From Moringa oleifera (lineage: Eukaryota > Streptophyta > Magnoliopsida > Brassicales > Moringaceae): a DNA stretch of 64,000 bases. Made by a program: the position numbers and the translations under genes. Below, piece after piece: positions 46,579 to 60,018 of this stretch. The notes beneath the pieces are model-generated. The model was not told where the DNA came from. It saw only the letters and a program-made list of their open reading frames with translations, and ran no database searches. The first letter of the stretch is position 1, and each line of letters begins with the position of its first letter. Location of the stretch: NCBI GenBank assembly GCA_021397835.1, contig JAJFZO010000028.1, positions 620,001 to 684,000 on the forward strand. The letters run 5' to 3'.

Positions 46579-47566
46579 AGCAATTCACTTATTGACGTGC
46601 ACAAAAAGTACCAAGTTAGGAATACCTCCATGTGCAAATCTGCATCTAGATGATTAATCCCCAAAGCAATTTTGAAAGTAATGGTCTTGTTAACTTCATC
46701 ACCTTCAAATTCTTGATCTCCAGTTGGAAGGACAGAGGCTACAAACCTAAATGAAAGATTAAAGGGCAATTGAATTACAGGGAGATGTTTAATTCCCAAG
46801 ACTCAAATAGCCAGAAATGTGCCTCTCACAGATAGAATTCCATGTATATATGGATTAGAAAAACCCTATGGTCTTTTGACTAACCAGATAAGTACACAGA
46901 TAATACAAAGATCCACTTTACACTAACCAGCAGTATGTATCACAAATCTCAGCTTTAAATGCCTCATCCTGCTTGCTGATACCATACCTGAAAATATTAA
47001 AAACAGCAATGAAAGAGATAAGAAAGACATACTGCAAAGAACAGATAACAACAATAATCCAACAAAAGCTTGTTTGCCAAGGGAATTCCAAGAAAATAAT
47101 ATAAGTATCAATAAAATTACCCACTAGTGAAATTAGTTGATCAAAATGCAAAAATGTTATCCGTGAACCATGTAACAAAGATTAACCAAACTTGCCAGAC
47201 CCTTTCGTGGGTTGATCGAAGAGCTGCTAACAAAAGGGCGAAGGCAGGATTCACAGAAAAAAGCCATGGACGGATGGAAGAACCGACCAGAGACTAACAA
47301 GCACAAAGCCACTGCACTTGATGCTTAGTTAAGAGTGAATATAACATATTAGTGAGTGAGCCAAGTGCAAATAATTATGGATTATCAACATAATTAACAG
47401 TAACCACTAAAGTGTCCAATGAATCATAATACTACCTTAGTAGCGACTCTTTCCATATCCTCCTTCTTCACTGCCCCAGGACCATCCAATTCAGCCACGT
47501 AATTATGCAAGCTAACTACAGCAACTTCAGGAACAACAGCATTCAAAGCATACAAGACTGCTCCAC
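46232..47566 (-). pseudogene. TIC110: TIC110-like five-exon fragment, copy B
   Basis: Exons at 47,566-47,436, 46,987-46,928, 46,746-46,626, about 46,492-46,424 and 46,330-46,232 correspond one by one to copy A. Differences include VAVVSLHNYV for VAAVSLHNYV, AEICDTYC for AEICHTYC (D is the TIC110-like residue), a 3-bp deletion in the third exon and IGRRIHRQ for IGRRIRRQ. No exon has an internal stop, but the phase slip at the first junction and the lost acceptor of exon four are shared. Confidence 0.88.
46551..46578. repeat. (AT)n microsatellite in TIC110 intron, copy B
   Basis: Longer counterpart of the tract at 7,268-7,288. Confidence 0.9.
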
Positions 47567-47769
47567 CTGCGGCACCAGAGCAGTAACAAGGCTAACAATT
47601 AATGTAAAAGAAATAGAAAGAAGAAGAAGGAAAAAAACAGAGAATCAAAGCCAAGTGGAGCAGCTTGAGAAATTTTCTTAAAAGGAAGTAGATAAGAGGA
47701 AGGGAGAGAAATAAATGGAGAGGGAGTAAATCAAACATTACGGGTATCTTCGAAGCGAATTAGGGAGGA

Positions 47770-48050
47770 TTGAAACAAACAGATCTGATATGCTGGCCTT
47801 GCCTTGTACTCGATCCACCGCTGGGAAATTCTCTTCAATAACCGGCAGTGGCGTGGGGCAGAAAGCCGATGATTTCTATGAGGCCCTTCCCTTTAACCTA
47901 AACAGCCAGATTAAACACAGGTCATCCCCTACCTCAAAATCCTTTGACGGACACCACAGAAGTTAGCTTCTCGCCTATCATTGGTCGACTTGAACGTTGT
48001 TCCCTCTAGTCCTAAAATCATTAGCTCTTTAAACCTCCGATGAGGATTTT

Positions 48051-48110
<60 letters not shown>

Positions 48111-48170
48111 AAGAGAGAAAGCAGCAGAGGAGGAAGAAGGAGGAAGGTGCCGAATGCGTGAGGCTTGGTT
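47770..48170 (-). other. GC-richer leader of module 1 with (AG)n tract, copy B
   Basis: Counterpart of 8,486-8,880 and nearly identical. The (AG)n tract is at 48,051-48,108. Unknown coding or leader function. Confidence 0.4.
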
Positions 48171-48229
48171 AAATAGCTCCTAACGGTCAAATTTGAAAAT
48201 CACGCAAAACGTATGTATGGTTTTCCCAT

Positions 48230-50225
48230 TAGAATAAAATAATATTTTGTTTATTATTTTTATTATTTTTTAAATTAAAATAAATTTTAATTTTAAAAAA
48301 TAAAAAATTTAAAACTTAAATTATTTAAAAATAAAATTTTAAAAAAAATTTAAAAATCAATAAAAAAAGTGAAAATAATGAAGCTATAAATATATTTAAA
48401 AATAATTTTGATTTATGTCGATGTTTTAAAAAAATATAAAAATGCAATAACGCAAAAATGTAAAGAAAAAATTTTAAAAAACCTTAATACAATGGACAAA
48501 TTTCAAAGAAAAATATAATTAAATACAAAAATAAAATAAAATAGATTTTGTTGAAAAAGAAAATACTAAAAATAAAATAAAATACTAAATTTAAAAAGAA
48601 AATATATCAAGTATTTAAAATCATTAAAAATAAAAAAATAATTAAAATAAAAATTTGAAAAATAAAATGTCATAAAATCCAATATAATTCAAAGAAAATA
48701 AAAAATTAAAAAAAACATATACAAAAGATTAGAAAACTAAAAAATAAAAAATGAGAAAAAATAATGCAAAATATTTTATAATTTAAACAATTGATCTTTT
48801 AAAGAAAAATATAAAATAAAAATATAACAAATCAAACAATTAAAAAATATAAATACAACAAAAGTATGTAGAACAAATAAATAAATGTATGTAAAAAATA
48901 AAATCAAATTTAAAAATCAAATAAATAAAAATAACAAAAAATTAAAAGCCAAATAAACTAATAAAATTGCAACCACTTTGTGATGTCTAAATTTTGTCAT
49001 TTTGTATTGAAATGGTTAACGATGATAAAAATTTAAAAAATTAAAAAAATACAAAACTTCATAAATAAGGTTAAAAAATAAAAGATATAAAATCAAATAA
49101 AATAAAAATTTTAAGAAAAATGAGGTTATTATAAATAATAAGTGTTAAAAAATAAAAATACTCAACAAAATAAAAAATAAATAAGAGAATTTTTTTTAAA
49201 AATACAAAATAATTAAAAATAAGAAAAAAAAAGAGTAAAAGAAAATCGAAGAAAATCAAGATAATACATATAAAAAAAATAGTAAAGAAACTAAACTCTT
49301 TGCAAAGTATGAAAATAGAATTTTTGAAAAATAAAGTAGTAATAAAATAAAATGACATATAATATAAAAATATCTCTAAAAATCATTAAACATCAAAAAA
49401 TGAAAATAGAGAAAATATTATAAAATCCAAAAAAAATAAAAAGACTAATTAAAAACATAAAAAATAAAAAAAATAAAAAATAAAAACTAAAAATAAAATA
49501 ATGTAAAACAATTTAAAACAATTGAAGAATCCAAATAAAATAAAAAATAAAAAATAAAATCCAAATAAAATAAAAAATAAAAAACAAAAAAATAAAAGAA
49601 AATAAAGAAAATAATTGAAAAAATGAAGAAAAACAGAAAAGATTTAAAAACTTAAAAAAAATAATGTAAAATAATTTAAAACATTCCAAGAATCATACAA
49701 TATTCTTTAGAAAAAATTTAAAACCACGATTTAGATTTGCATTGATCTTCTAAAAGAACTTGTAATAAAACGTAAATTAAAAAGTGAAAATTTTAAAAAT
49801 ACAATAAAAATATAAAATTTATTCAAAATAAATAAATAAAATTATGTAATAAATAAAATAAAATAAAATAAAAGTGACAAAAACTAAAAATCAAATGCAC
49901 TAACAAATTTGTAACCACTTGATGAGGTCTAATATATGTTAATTTATTGAATTAATATAATCAAAGATGATAAAAATTCAAAAAAATTTAAAAAATAAAA
50001 ATTTTTGTAAAATCAAATAAACTAAAAAAAATCAAACAAAAATAATTTAAATAAAAGATCATAAGTGAAAGAAATTTAAAATACATAATAAAATAAAAAT
50101 ATCTATGATTTTTTATACATATTTTTTATTTTTTAATAAAATTTATTTTCTTACTTTGCAAAGTGTTTTATTTCTTTAGTAATAAACTTTTTCTATGTAT
50201 ATTATTTTGATTTTATTGAAGAAGT
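48230..50225. repeat. AT-rich ~770-bp repeat, copy B, with inverted end
   Basis: The first 1.6 kb match 8,940-11,165 apart from a deletion of about one unit near 49,530. Anchors 'ttgcaaccactttgtgatg' (48,967) and 'taaccacttgatgaggtc' (49,912) are in the plus orientation, but 'cttactttgcaaagtg' at 50,151 is inverted, so the array ends with a reversed partial unit. Confidence 0.7.
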
Positions 50226-53200
50226 GATTCTCTTTGTCGCTCAAAATAAATTGGTAGCATATTTGTTATAAAACTTCCATATAAGAAAGTTAACAGAATA
50301 ATTAAAGTTAAATATTCAGTACCGTCAATAAATGCCCATAATGAGCTTCTTGACATAAATGTGATGTGGAGATGAAGCATTTCAATTTATGATCAAAGCT
50401 TAAGCTTTGTCCTTCAGTCTTCTCTACAAAAGCTCACACAATAAAAGCTATAGTGGTATGTAGCGAGATTAAAGTGAGAGTGATCATTATTTATAGTTTA
50501 ATTAAATCTTTGCAATTCAAGTTGATGATATAGTCATAAACATTATATCATTTCATGAGGCAAATAGTTATATTAGCTAATGGCATGATTGGACCTAAAC
50601 TTGGTAATATGCTAATTGATTAGACCCTCCGATAATATCACTATTACTCCCCTTTAGCACTTAGACTAATATATTTACCGTCCCTCTGTATCTTCAAGCT
50701 ATCATAAGATTATCAAAAAGTGCTAGTATTTTTAGATTGATGAAATTTTTTTAATTAATTACATAAAAAATATTTTATTTATAATTTTAAATTAAAATTG
50801 ATGAAAAAAAGATTTATACCTATTTGAAATTTAGGTTGATATCTTCTCACATTTCAAATGTTTTAATAAATAGATTAATTTCATATCAGTTATAAATCTA
50901 ATCTCATAATATAATATAAATTTAGTTATATATTTTTTCTATGAGATGTTTTTTAAGATTAATTTGATGTCAAGTTTATAATATTTTGAAATAATACAAC
51001 AATTTCACCCACCAAAGTAGATAATATCTCGAATATAAGAAATTACAAGTTTTGAACATCACCAATAGTTTTGAAATAAAAATAATATTTTACATATTTT
51101 CATCACTAAATTTTTAGCACTAATTTTAAACATTATAATACACATGATGGCCTTTTGATAGCACAGGGAGACAACAATCCTAATTAAGATTCTAAAGAGA
51201 TTCCCATTATTTATTTATTTATCTTTTGGACAAGTCATGGTTGTTTAGTTTCACTTTAATTTGTACGGACGTATGGATAAATGTTAAAATAAAACATGTT
51301 TACTATTCAAAAGCAAAGAAGATAAGCTTACTTTATAACAGCAGAGGAATTGGAAGCCCCACAATGGCTTTTTATAAGACAAGGAAAATGAACCGTTTTA
51401 CGATGCTGTTCATACATAAAACAATCAATGAAGATAATAAAAGGGCATGGCACTAAAGTTTTGGCTTTTTATAAGATTTAAATCTCTCTTGCTTTTTGTC
51501 TTACCATTGAAAGGTGAGAACTCTTTTGATTAAACAATGTCTGATTCAACCGCAATATGCCACGTGGACAAACTTCTTAGGCTAACCGTCTGACAACCTG
51601 TTGGTTTCCAACATTGCTATTTCTTTTCATTTTTCTTTAAAAAAAAGTTTACGCAGTTGTATTCAGTTGCTATCCAACCCCGTTACTCAGAGCACGGCTG
51701 ATTGTTCTAGAAATTAAGTGACAACCCATTTTTTTTGTTTTAGAAAAAGGAGCTATCAAATAAATAATCATTATCTCATAATTACAAATAAATAAATAAA
51801 TTATCAATTTTTTAATTAAGAATTTTTTATATGTTTGATAATTTAATTTTAATTTATAAAAATAAAAATTTGATGTACATGCATTGTTATCTTAATAAAT
51901 TAAAGGTGTTTTTAAATAATTTTTAATTTATTAATTATATGTAAATTAAATTAAGATTATTTTTATTGTTGAGATATTTAAAAAATAATTCAGATAAATA
52001 CTACACTCTATTTAGAGTTCATATATTAAATTTAAATAATTTTTGTTCATAAATTATGTTTTATCAATTTTTTAAAAAAAATTTAGCACTAAAATTTTTT
52101 TAAATTTTTTTTAAAATTTTTTATGATATGTGAAAAATTATACTAAAAATTTGTTGTAAGATATTTATAATTTAAATATTTAAATATTTTATATTTATTT
52201 TTATAAAATATGATAAATAATTTTATATTTTTACAAATACAATGATAATCAATTTGTGATTATAATATATAGTATATTAAATGTACCACAGAAGTATAAT
52301 AAAAAGTAATAAATTGATATGACATATAGTGATATTATTCAGAAGACTCCAAAGATCAGCATATTTATAAATTAGAAAGATGATAAATAAAAAGATAACT
52401 ACTTAATTAATCAGACAGTTCAAAATTTACTTAAAAGTGTATTCCATTACAATGCACTAATGTTTGGTTAAAAAAATAATTAAAAGTAAGACTCCAGAGT
52501 TTGAAAATATAATCGTGACTTTCATGCACCCACTTAATTTGAAGTAACAAAATTATGACACAAAAAAACATACTTATTAACTAAAATTTGTGTTTAGAGC
52601 TGACTTTGAATTTGTATAAGGTGTAATGATTATGATATTTTAGATTTATTTTTTAAAAAAATTAATTTAAATGTTTAATATAATCTTAAATTTATATATA
52701 AATTATATTAAAATTTCAAATAAATATTATTTAAATTTTTTAAAAATATTTTATTTCACATTTTTATTTTAAATTTCAATGTATTTTCAAATATATATTA
52801 TGATTTATAAAAATTAATCAAATTAAATATTGACTTAAATTTTTATAAAAATTAAATATATTTTATTGTTGGAATACTTATATTCAAATAAATTTTATAA
52901 TTTATTTTGAGTAAATTATTTAATTTTAAATAATTTTTTACTCTTGATTTATTTATTATAAATTTTTATTTTTTATTATAAATTTTTTAAAAATTTTAGT
53001 ATTTAAAAAATTTTAAAAAATTTTATGATGTTAATTTAAATATTAGTTTATATTCATAAAAAATAAATCAAAATTTATAGTATAAATTTCTCAATTTGAA
53101 TCTTTTTAAATTTTAAATTTTTTGATAAAATCTAATTTGATTATTTTTTATTAATCAAATTTATCTAAAAATATTATAAATTTAAAATTTCTAAAAATAT

Positions 53201-53335
53201 ATTATAAAATTTCAAAAAAGTTAAAAATATTTTTTAAAATTTTTAAATAATATTTATTTTAAATTTATTATATAAATTTTATTTTTTTATAAAATTTAAT
53301 TTCAATTTTAAAATCAAATAAAAAATAAGTCAAAG
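50226..53335. other. No gene recognised
   Basis: Differs completely from 11,215-14,880 although the spacing between modules is similar. 51,720-53,330 is extremely AT-rich. Short open frames (for example 51,226-51,456) show no family resemblance. Confidence 0.55.
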
Positions 53336-53790
53336 GCGGCTTTGCTTGTGCCTAAGTGGAATCAAGGTGAAAACGGTATCCAGTACAATGCCCCATGACA
53401 TAATGCACACATGAGTGAATAAGAATCTCTCTGTATATACGCTGATTATAATATAACAAACTGCATGCATGGAAGCTCAAGGACTAACCCTGGGGCCCTA
53501 TTGCCAAACCTTTGTGCCACAAAACAGCAGCCGCTTTCCTCCTTGTTCTTCACCCGTTAACCACCTCTACCTTATGTCCCCAAAACCATGCAAGTGCCCC
53601 GGTGTGGGGTCCCTAACCTACGAGGCCTGGAGGGCGTAGTGGGTGACGAGATGGGTCACGCCCATTTTTAGTGAATGTGGAAGCTTAGAGAAGAGAGGTC
53701 AAGTGGGCCAACCTAAAAAAAAGCCATTCATTTGCTTTATTGAAAGACCAGAGTCGGTGGTCTGCTGACCATGATGCTTCTTAACTTTCC
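53336..53790. promoter_or_regulatory. GC-richer island, possible old promoter flank
   Basis: About 450 bp with far higher GC than anything within 2 kb on either side. It includes 'aagtgccccggtgtgggg' and the interrupted palindrome 'gggtgacgagatgggtcacg'. No open frame resembles a known protein. It could be a promoter remnant, a conserved non-coding element or a decayed exon; the sequence alone does not say which. Confidence 0.25.
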
Positions 53791-53939
53791 CTTAATGGCA
53801 ATTACTGTCAAAGTAAGAAAAAACTTATTAAGATATGATTGCTAATTATGTGACTTAATTAAATTACACAAATATTATTAAAATGCTAATTGTGAACAAT
53901 TCTCTTCTTTTTGATTCAATTATGAACTTCACGCTTAAT

Positions 53940-55583
53940 TAATTTAAAAAGAAAAACTAAAGAGATTAGAAAACATTAAAACATATAAAATATAAAATAT
54001 AAAATAATTCATAATTTAAAATAACTCAAGAATCATAAAATAATTTATAAAAAATAAAAATAATTTTGATTTACATTGATCTTTCAAAGAAAATATAATA
54101 AAAATACAATAAATCAACAATAAAAAATATAAATACAATAAAAATATAATACATATGTAAAATAAATAAATAAAAAGTATGTAAAATATAAAATAAAATT
54201 CAAAAATTAGATAAATAAAAAACACAAAATAACAAAAACAACCAAAATCAAATAAACTAATAAAATTGCAGCCACTTGGCAAGTCTAATATTTTTTATTT
54301 TATTGTATTAAAGTAGTCAAAGATGATAAAAATTAAAAAAAAATAAAAATATAAAAAATTTATAGACAAGGTTAAAAAAAATTAAAGAAAATAAAGTTAC
54401 TAAAAAAATAAAATCTAGAAAATAAAAATGCTCAACAAAAAAAATAAATATGAGAGAAAAAATTTTAAAAAACCTAAAGTAACAAAAAAATTAAAAATTA
54501 AAAATTTTTAATAAAATCACAATACTACATAAAAAAAAGGCAATCATAAAGAAACTAAGCTCTTTGCCAAGAAAGAAAATAGATATTTTTTATAATTTTT
54601 TTATTGATCTTTTTCAAAAATTTATAATTTTTTAGTTTTATGTCATCTTTGACTACTTAATTCAACAAAATAAAAAATTTTAGCCTCACCAAGTGATTGC
54701 AATTTTCTTATTTTATTTGTGTTTTAGCTATTTTTTACTTTTTATTTTTTATTCATTTGAGTTTTAAATCTTATTTTAATTTTTATACTTTTATTTATTT
54801 ATTTTAGATATTTTTATATTTTTTATATTTTTATTTTTTACTGTTTAATTTATTATATTTTTAATATATTTTTCTTTAAAAGATCAATGCAAATGTAATT
54901 TTAATTTTTTTGTAGAATATTTTCTGACTCTTGAATTGTTTTGAATTATTTTACATTATGTTTTATTTTTTTCAACTTCTTTGATTTATTATATTTTTTA
55001 TTTAATTTTAAATTTTATGATTTTCTTTGATATATTTTTGCTTTTATTTATTTTTTCTTCCATTTTCTTTTTTAATAACATTTATTTTCTTACTCTATGA
55101 AGGGTGTTGTTTCTTTACTATTGTCTTTTTTTTTTTACCATGTATTGATTTTGTTAGATTTTTTTTTTTTACTTTTTTCTTACAAATGTATATATATTTT
55201 TATTTTATTATGTACTTTTAGTTTCTTTCATTTGTTTTCTTTTAGTCAAATTATTTTTTTATTTTTTTGATTTTACAAGATTTTTTATTTGCTTCTACTT
55301 TATTTTCTTTTATTTTTCAATTCTTTTGTATTTTTGTATTTTTTTTGAATTTTTATCATCTTTGATTACTATAATTTAGTAAATTAACAAATATTATACT
55401 CACGTGGTCAAATTTTGCTAGTATATTCAATTTTTAATTTTTTTAATTTTTTAATTTTTTGTTATTTTAGTTTTACATACTTTTATTTTATTATTTTGGA
55501 TATTTTTTATATTTTTATTGTATTTTTAAATTTTTTAAATTTTTAATTTATTATAATTTTCTTTAAAAAAAATCAATGCAAAT
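53940..55583. repeat. AT-rich ~770-bp repeat in inverted arrangement
   Basis: One plus-orientation partial unit (anchor 'ttgcagccacttggcaag' at 54,266; 'aagctctttgccaagaaag' at 54,557) is followed from about 54,590 by about one and a half inverted units (anchors near 54,651-54,722, 55,075-55,120 and 55,351-55,430). The strand composition flips from A-rich to T-rich at about 54,590. The last unit is cut at 'aaaatcaatgcaaat', where the satellite begins. Confidence 0.7.
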
Positions 55584-58500
55584 CTAAACCCTAAAATCTA
55601 AATGCCCGATTCTAGACCCTAAAATCTAAACACCAGATTCTAGACCCCTAAAATCCAAATGCTAGATTTTAGACGTTAAAATCCAATAACATTAAAACCC
55701 TATGACCTTAGAAAATAAACCTTAAAACTTAAGACCCTAGGTCTTAGAATCTAGATCTTAAAACTTGAGAACCTAGATCTTAAAATCTCGACCTTAGACC
55801 CTTAAACCAAGACCAAAGACCTAGACCAAAGACCTTAGACCCTAGATTCTAATGCTTTAGACCCTAAACCCTAAACAATGGACCTTAGACTCTAGATTCT
55901 AGAGTTTAAACTCTAGACGAGGGACATTGATCGTAAACCATATATCCTAAATCCTAAACCCTAGAATTGTAGACCCTATAATTCTTAAAGCCCAGATCCT
56001 AAACCCAAACCTTAAAACCTTACCTTAAACCTTAGACCTTAATCCTAAAAACCTTAAACCCTAAATCCGAAACTTTAAACCTAAGACACTATTATAATGT
56101 GATGTCCTAGACCCTACATATTGGAACCGTTTCACATTGGAAACCTTACACATAAAACCCTAGAACCTAAAACCTAAAAACTAAACCTTAAACCTTAGAT
56201 CTTAAACCTTAGGCGCTAGATTATGGATCTTAAACCTTAGGCCCTAGATTATGGACCTTAAACCCTAGGCCCTCAACCCGAATTTCTTAACTCAAGACCC
56301 TAGATTATACCTTATACCCTAAACCCTAGAACTTAGACCTTAGACCCTAAACCCCAAAACCCTAGACCCTTAAGCCCTGCACTCCTAAACCCTACATTCT
56401 AAACCTTAAACTTTACACCTTAGACCCTAGACCTTAAACTTTAATTCCTAGACCTTGAAACTATAAAACAGTAAAACCTAAAACATAGACTCCAGACCTA
56501 AAACCCTAAATCTTGAACCCTAAAAAAGTTACACCTTCAGCTCAAGACCTTAGATCCTAAACTATAAACCCTAAACTCTATAACCCTTAACCCTAAGCTC
56601 AAAACTCTAGACCCTAGAGCCTACACCTTGGACCTAGATCCTAAGACCATGAAACCATAAAAACTTGAAATCCTAAAACACTATACCCTTTACTTTAAAG
56701 TCAAAAACCTTAGAGCCTCAAACCATCGATCCTAAAATCCTAAACCATGCTCCCCACACCTTAAACTAAAGACCTTACACCTTAAGTCCTAGATCCTAAA
56801 AAACTTAACACTTAACCCTATATCCCAATTCCTAAACTTAGACCATAAACTATGGATCTTAATTTCTAAACCTTAGACCTAGGATTCTAGCCCTACACCC
56901 TACCCTAAAACTCAAGATTCTGGACCTTACACCCTACCCTAAAACTTAAGATTCTTAAAATCTAAAATCCAAGATTCTTAAAATCTAAAACCTAGACCCA
57001 AGAACTTAGACCCTGTACCTTGAACCATAGATCGTAGAACTTTGACCCCCTAAAATCCTAGAACCCTAAAACCTAAAACCCCAAATACTAGACCTTAAAC
57101 CTTAGACCTCAAAATCTAGCTTTAAACCCTAGACTTTTGGACCCTAAACCTTGCACCCTAGATCCTAGACCCTAGACCTTAGACCCTTAAACACCTTTAA
57201 CCCTAAACATTAATCCTTAGATCTTAAAACCCAAAAACGAGAACCTAGAACCTAAAACCCAAAAACCATAACCTAGAACCTAGACCATAGACCTAAGACC
57301 CTATATCATGGATCCCAAAACACTATCCTTAGACTTAAAACCCTAAACCCTAGAATCTCGAACCTTAAAGCCTAGATCTAGATCCTAAAACACAAAAATC
57401 CTTAAGAACCTAAAACCTTTTAACTTAGACTCTAGAACCTAGATCTTAGATCCTAAAACCCTAGACCTTAAAACCTTAGAACCTTAAACTTAGACCCTAA
57501 AACTTAAACCTTAAGCCCAAGATCCTAAACACTAAAACTTAAACCCTAAATCTTAGACATTAGGCCCTAAACCCTCGACCCTAGATCCTAAACTCTAATT
57601 CTTAGACCATAAACCTTGGACTCTAGAGACTTTAAACCGTAGACAGTAAACCGTTAACCTTAGACCTTGACATTATACATTTAAACCATAAACCTAAAAC
57701 CTTTGACATAGACATAAAACCCTTGACCTTTAACCTTAAACCCTATATTCTATACCTTAGACCCTAGACCTTATATCCTAAACCCCAGATCCTAGATCCC
57801 ATATTTTAAATCCTAAACTCTATAAAGCCTAAATCATAAACCCTAAACTTGAAGTCTAACACTAAAACCTTAGTCTAAACTCAAAACCATAAATTTAGGA
57901 TCTTAAACCTTTAATCCTAGTGCCAAGACCTTAAACCCTAAACCTTAACCCTTAAACCCTACCTTAAGCCTTAGACCTTAAACCCAAAACCAAAGACCTT
58001 AAACCCTAAACCCAAGACCTTAACCCTTAAATCGTAAATCCTTGATCTAAGACCTTAGACCCTAGACCTTAAAACTTTAGAACCTTAAGACCTTAAAACC
58101 CAAAAACCTAGATCTCAGACCTTGAACTTTAGGCCTTAAACCTAAAACCCTAGACCTTGGACCCTAATTCATAGACCCATAAAATCCTAAAATCATAAGA
58201 CCGTAGACCTTAAAATGCTAAATCCTAGATCTTAGAACTCTAGACCTTAAAACCATAAAACTCTAAATCACTATATATTAGAGCTAAAAACCCTAGACTT
58301 TGAAACCTTAGATCCTAAAACCTTAGACCTTGAACCCTAGACCTTGGACTAAGATTCTAAACTCAAGACCTTAGATCTTAGATAATAGACATTTGACACT
58401 AAACGTTAGACCTTAAACGCTAGACCCTTAAACCCTGGACCCAAGACTTTAGACCTTAAAACTCCTATACTCTCGACCCTAAACTCTTATAGTTTAGATT

Positions 58501-60018
58501 CTAAACTCTAGATTCACACCCTCACCTAAGACCCTAGAACTTTAAACCTAAAACCAAGATCTTAGACCCTAAACTCTAGACCTTAGATCATAAACCTCAA
58601 ACTTTTGAAATAAACCCTAAACCTTACCGTAAAACTCTTGAACCCAAGAACCTATACGTAAGATCCTAGACTAAATCTTTAGACCCTAGACCCTAGACAC
58701 TACCCTAGACACTAGATCTTTAATTGCAGTTAGTAGACCACAGATCTTAGACATCTTAGACCCTAACCCTAAAACCTAAAACCTAGGCCTCCCCAAGACA
58801 CTAGACCATGGAGCTTAAAACACTAGACTATCAACACTAAAGCTTAGACCCAAAGCTTTAGAATCATGAACCCTAAACCTAGATCTTGAAACATTAAAGC
58901 CTTTAGACCTAAAATCCTTAGAACCTAGAACCTAAGAACCAAGACCTAAGATTCTAGACTAAACATTAGACCTTAGACCCTAAACACTACCCTAGACACT
59001 AGATCCTTGACCATAATTAGTGGATCGCAGATCTTAGACGTCCTAGACCCTAAAACCCTAGAACTCAAAACCTAGACCATAGACCTAAGATGCTAGACCT
59101 TGGACCTAAACCCTAGAATCCTGAACCCTAAACCTAGATCTTTAAACATTGAAATCTTTAAACGCAAAATTCTTAGAACCTAGACTCTAAAATCTAGACA
59201 TTAGACCCAAAATTCATAGACCCTAGACCCTAGACAGTAGATCCTTGATCATAGTCGGTGGAACGTAGATCTTAAACCCTAGACTCTAGACCTTAAACCC
59301 TACACTCTAGACCTTAAACCTTAAACCCTAAAACCTTAGACTTAGACCCTCGACCTTAAAATTGTAGACCTTGGAACCAAAGACCCTAAAACCTAAACCT
59401 TAGACCTTAGATCCTGGATCTTAAAATCATGGACTCTAAACCCTAGACCTTAAAACCTTAAAACCCTAGACCTAGACGTTTGACCTTAAAATTGTAGACC
59501 TAAACCCTAAAATTGCGGACCCTAAATTCTAAAACTGTAGACTTATACATAAAACTATAATCCTAAACCCTAAAATCATAAACTCTAAAGCTTAGAAATG
59601 AAACCTTAAAACTTTCAACCCTAGAACATAAAACCTAGACCCTAAACCATAAACTCTTGACCCTACACCTTGAACCTTGGACCTTGTACTTTGGATCTTA
59701 AACCCTAGTTCTTGCAACCTAAACCCAAAATCTTAACATTAAAATCCTTCCCTTAAACCAAACCATAAACCTTAAAACCTACAAAGCCTTAGATCTTAGA
59801 TTCAGGCCCTAGATCTTAGACCGAAAAATCTAGACCCTAAATCTTAGAACCCAGACCCCAAACCTTAGGCCATAAGCCCTAAGCCCAAGACCTTGACCCT
59901 AAAACCTCAAACCTTAAACCTTGAAACCTAGACCAAAAACCTACACCCTGCTAGATCCTAAAACTTAAATAGTTGACCCTAATTCCTAAACCCAAAACCT
60001 AGACTTTAAACCCTAGAC
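55584..60018 (+). repeat. Degenerate telomere-like satellite, block B
   Basis: 4.4 kb matching block A from its position 16,692. Private changes are a tandem duplication of about 34 bp ('ccttaggcnctagattatgg' repeated near 56,209-56,270), an insertion near 56,036 and a deletion of about 970 bp at 59,274 relative to A (20,324-21,290). Orientation is the same as A and C. Confidence 0.93.

Larger units (their letters stand above)
41418..49845. repeat. Module 1, copy B: large segmental duplication
   Basis: Counterpart of 2,153-11,165. The left junction joins the gene Y side of module 2C directly to 'atagtagaacttg'; compared with 26,250-26,760 about 0.5 kb is missing at this join. The AT-rich end lacks roughly one ~770-bp unit. 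Beyond 49,845 the AT-rich repeat continues here while copy A stops. Confidence 0.9.

Noticed and set aside
49071..49358. Minus-strand Phe/Ile-rich open frame in the AT-rich repeat (also 54,016-54,282 and 55,027-55,221)
   Set aside because: Composition artefact of AT-rich DNA; not conserved in frame between copies.
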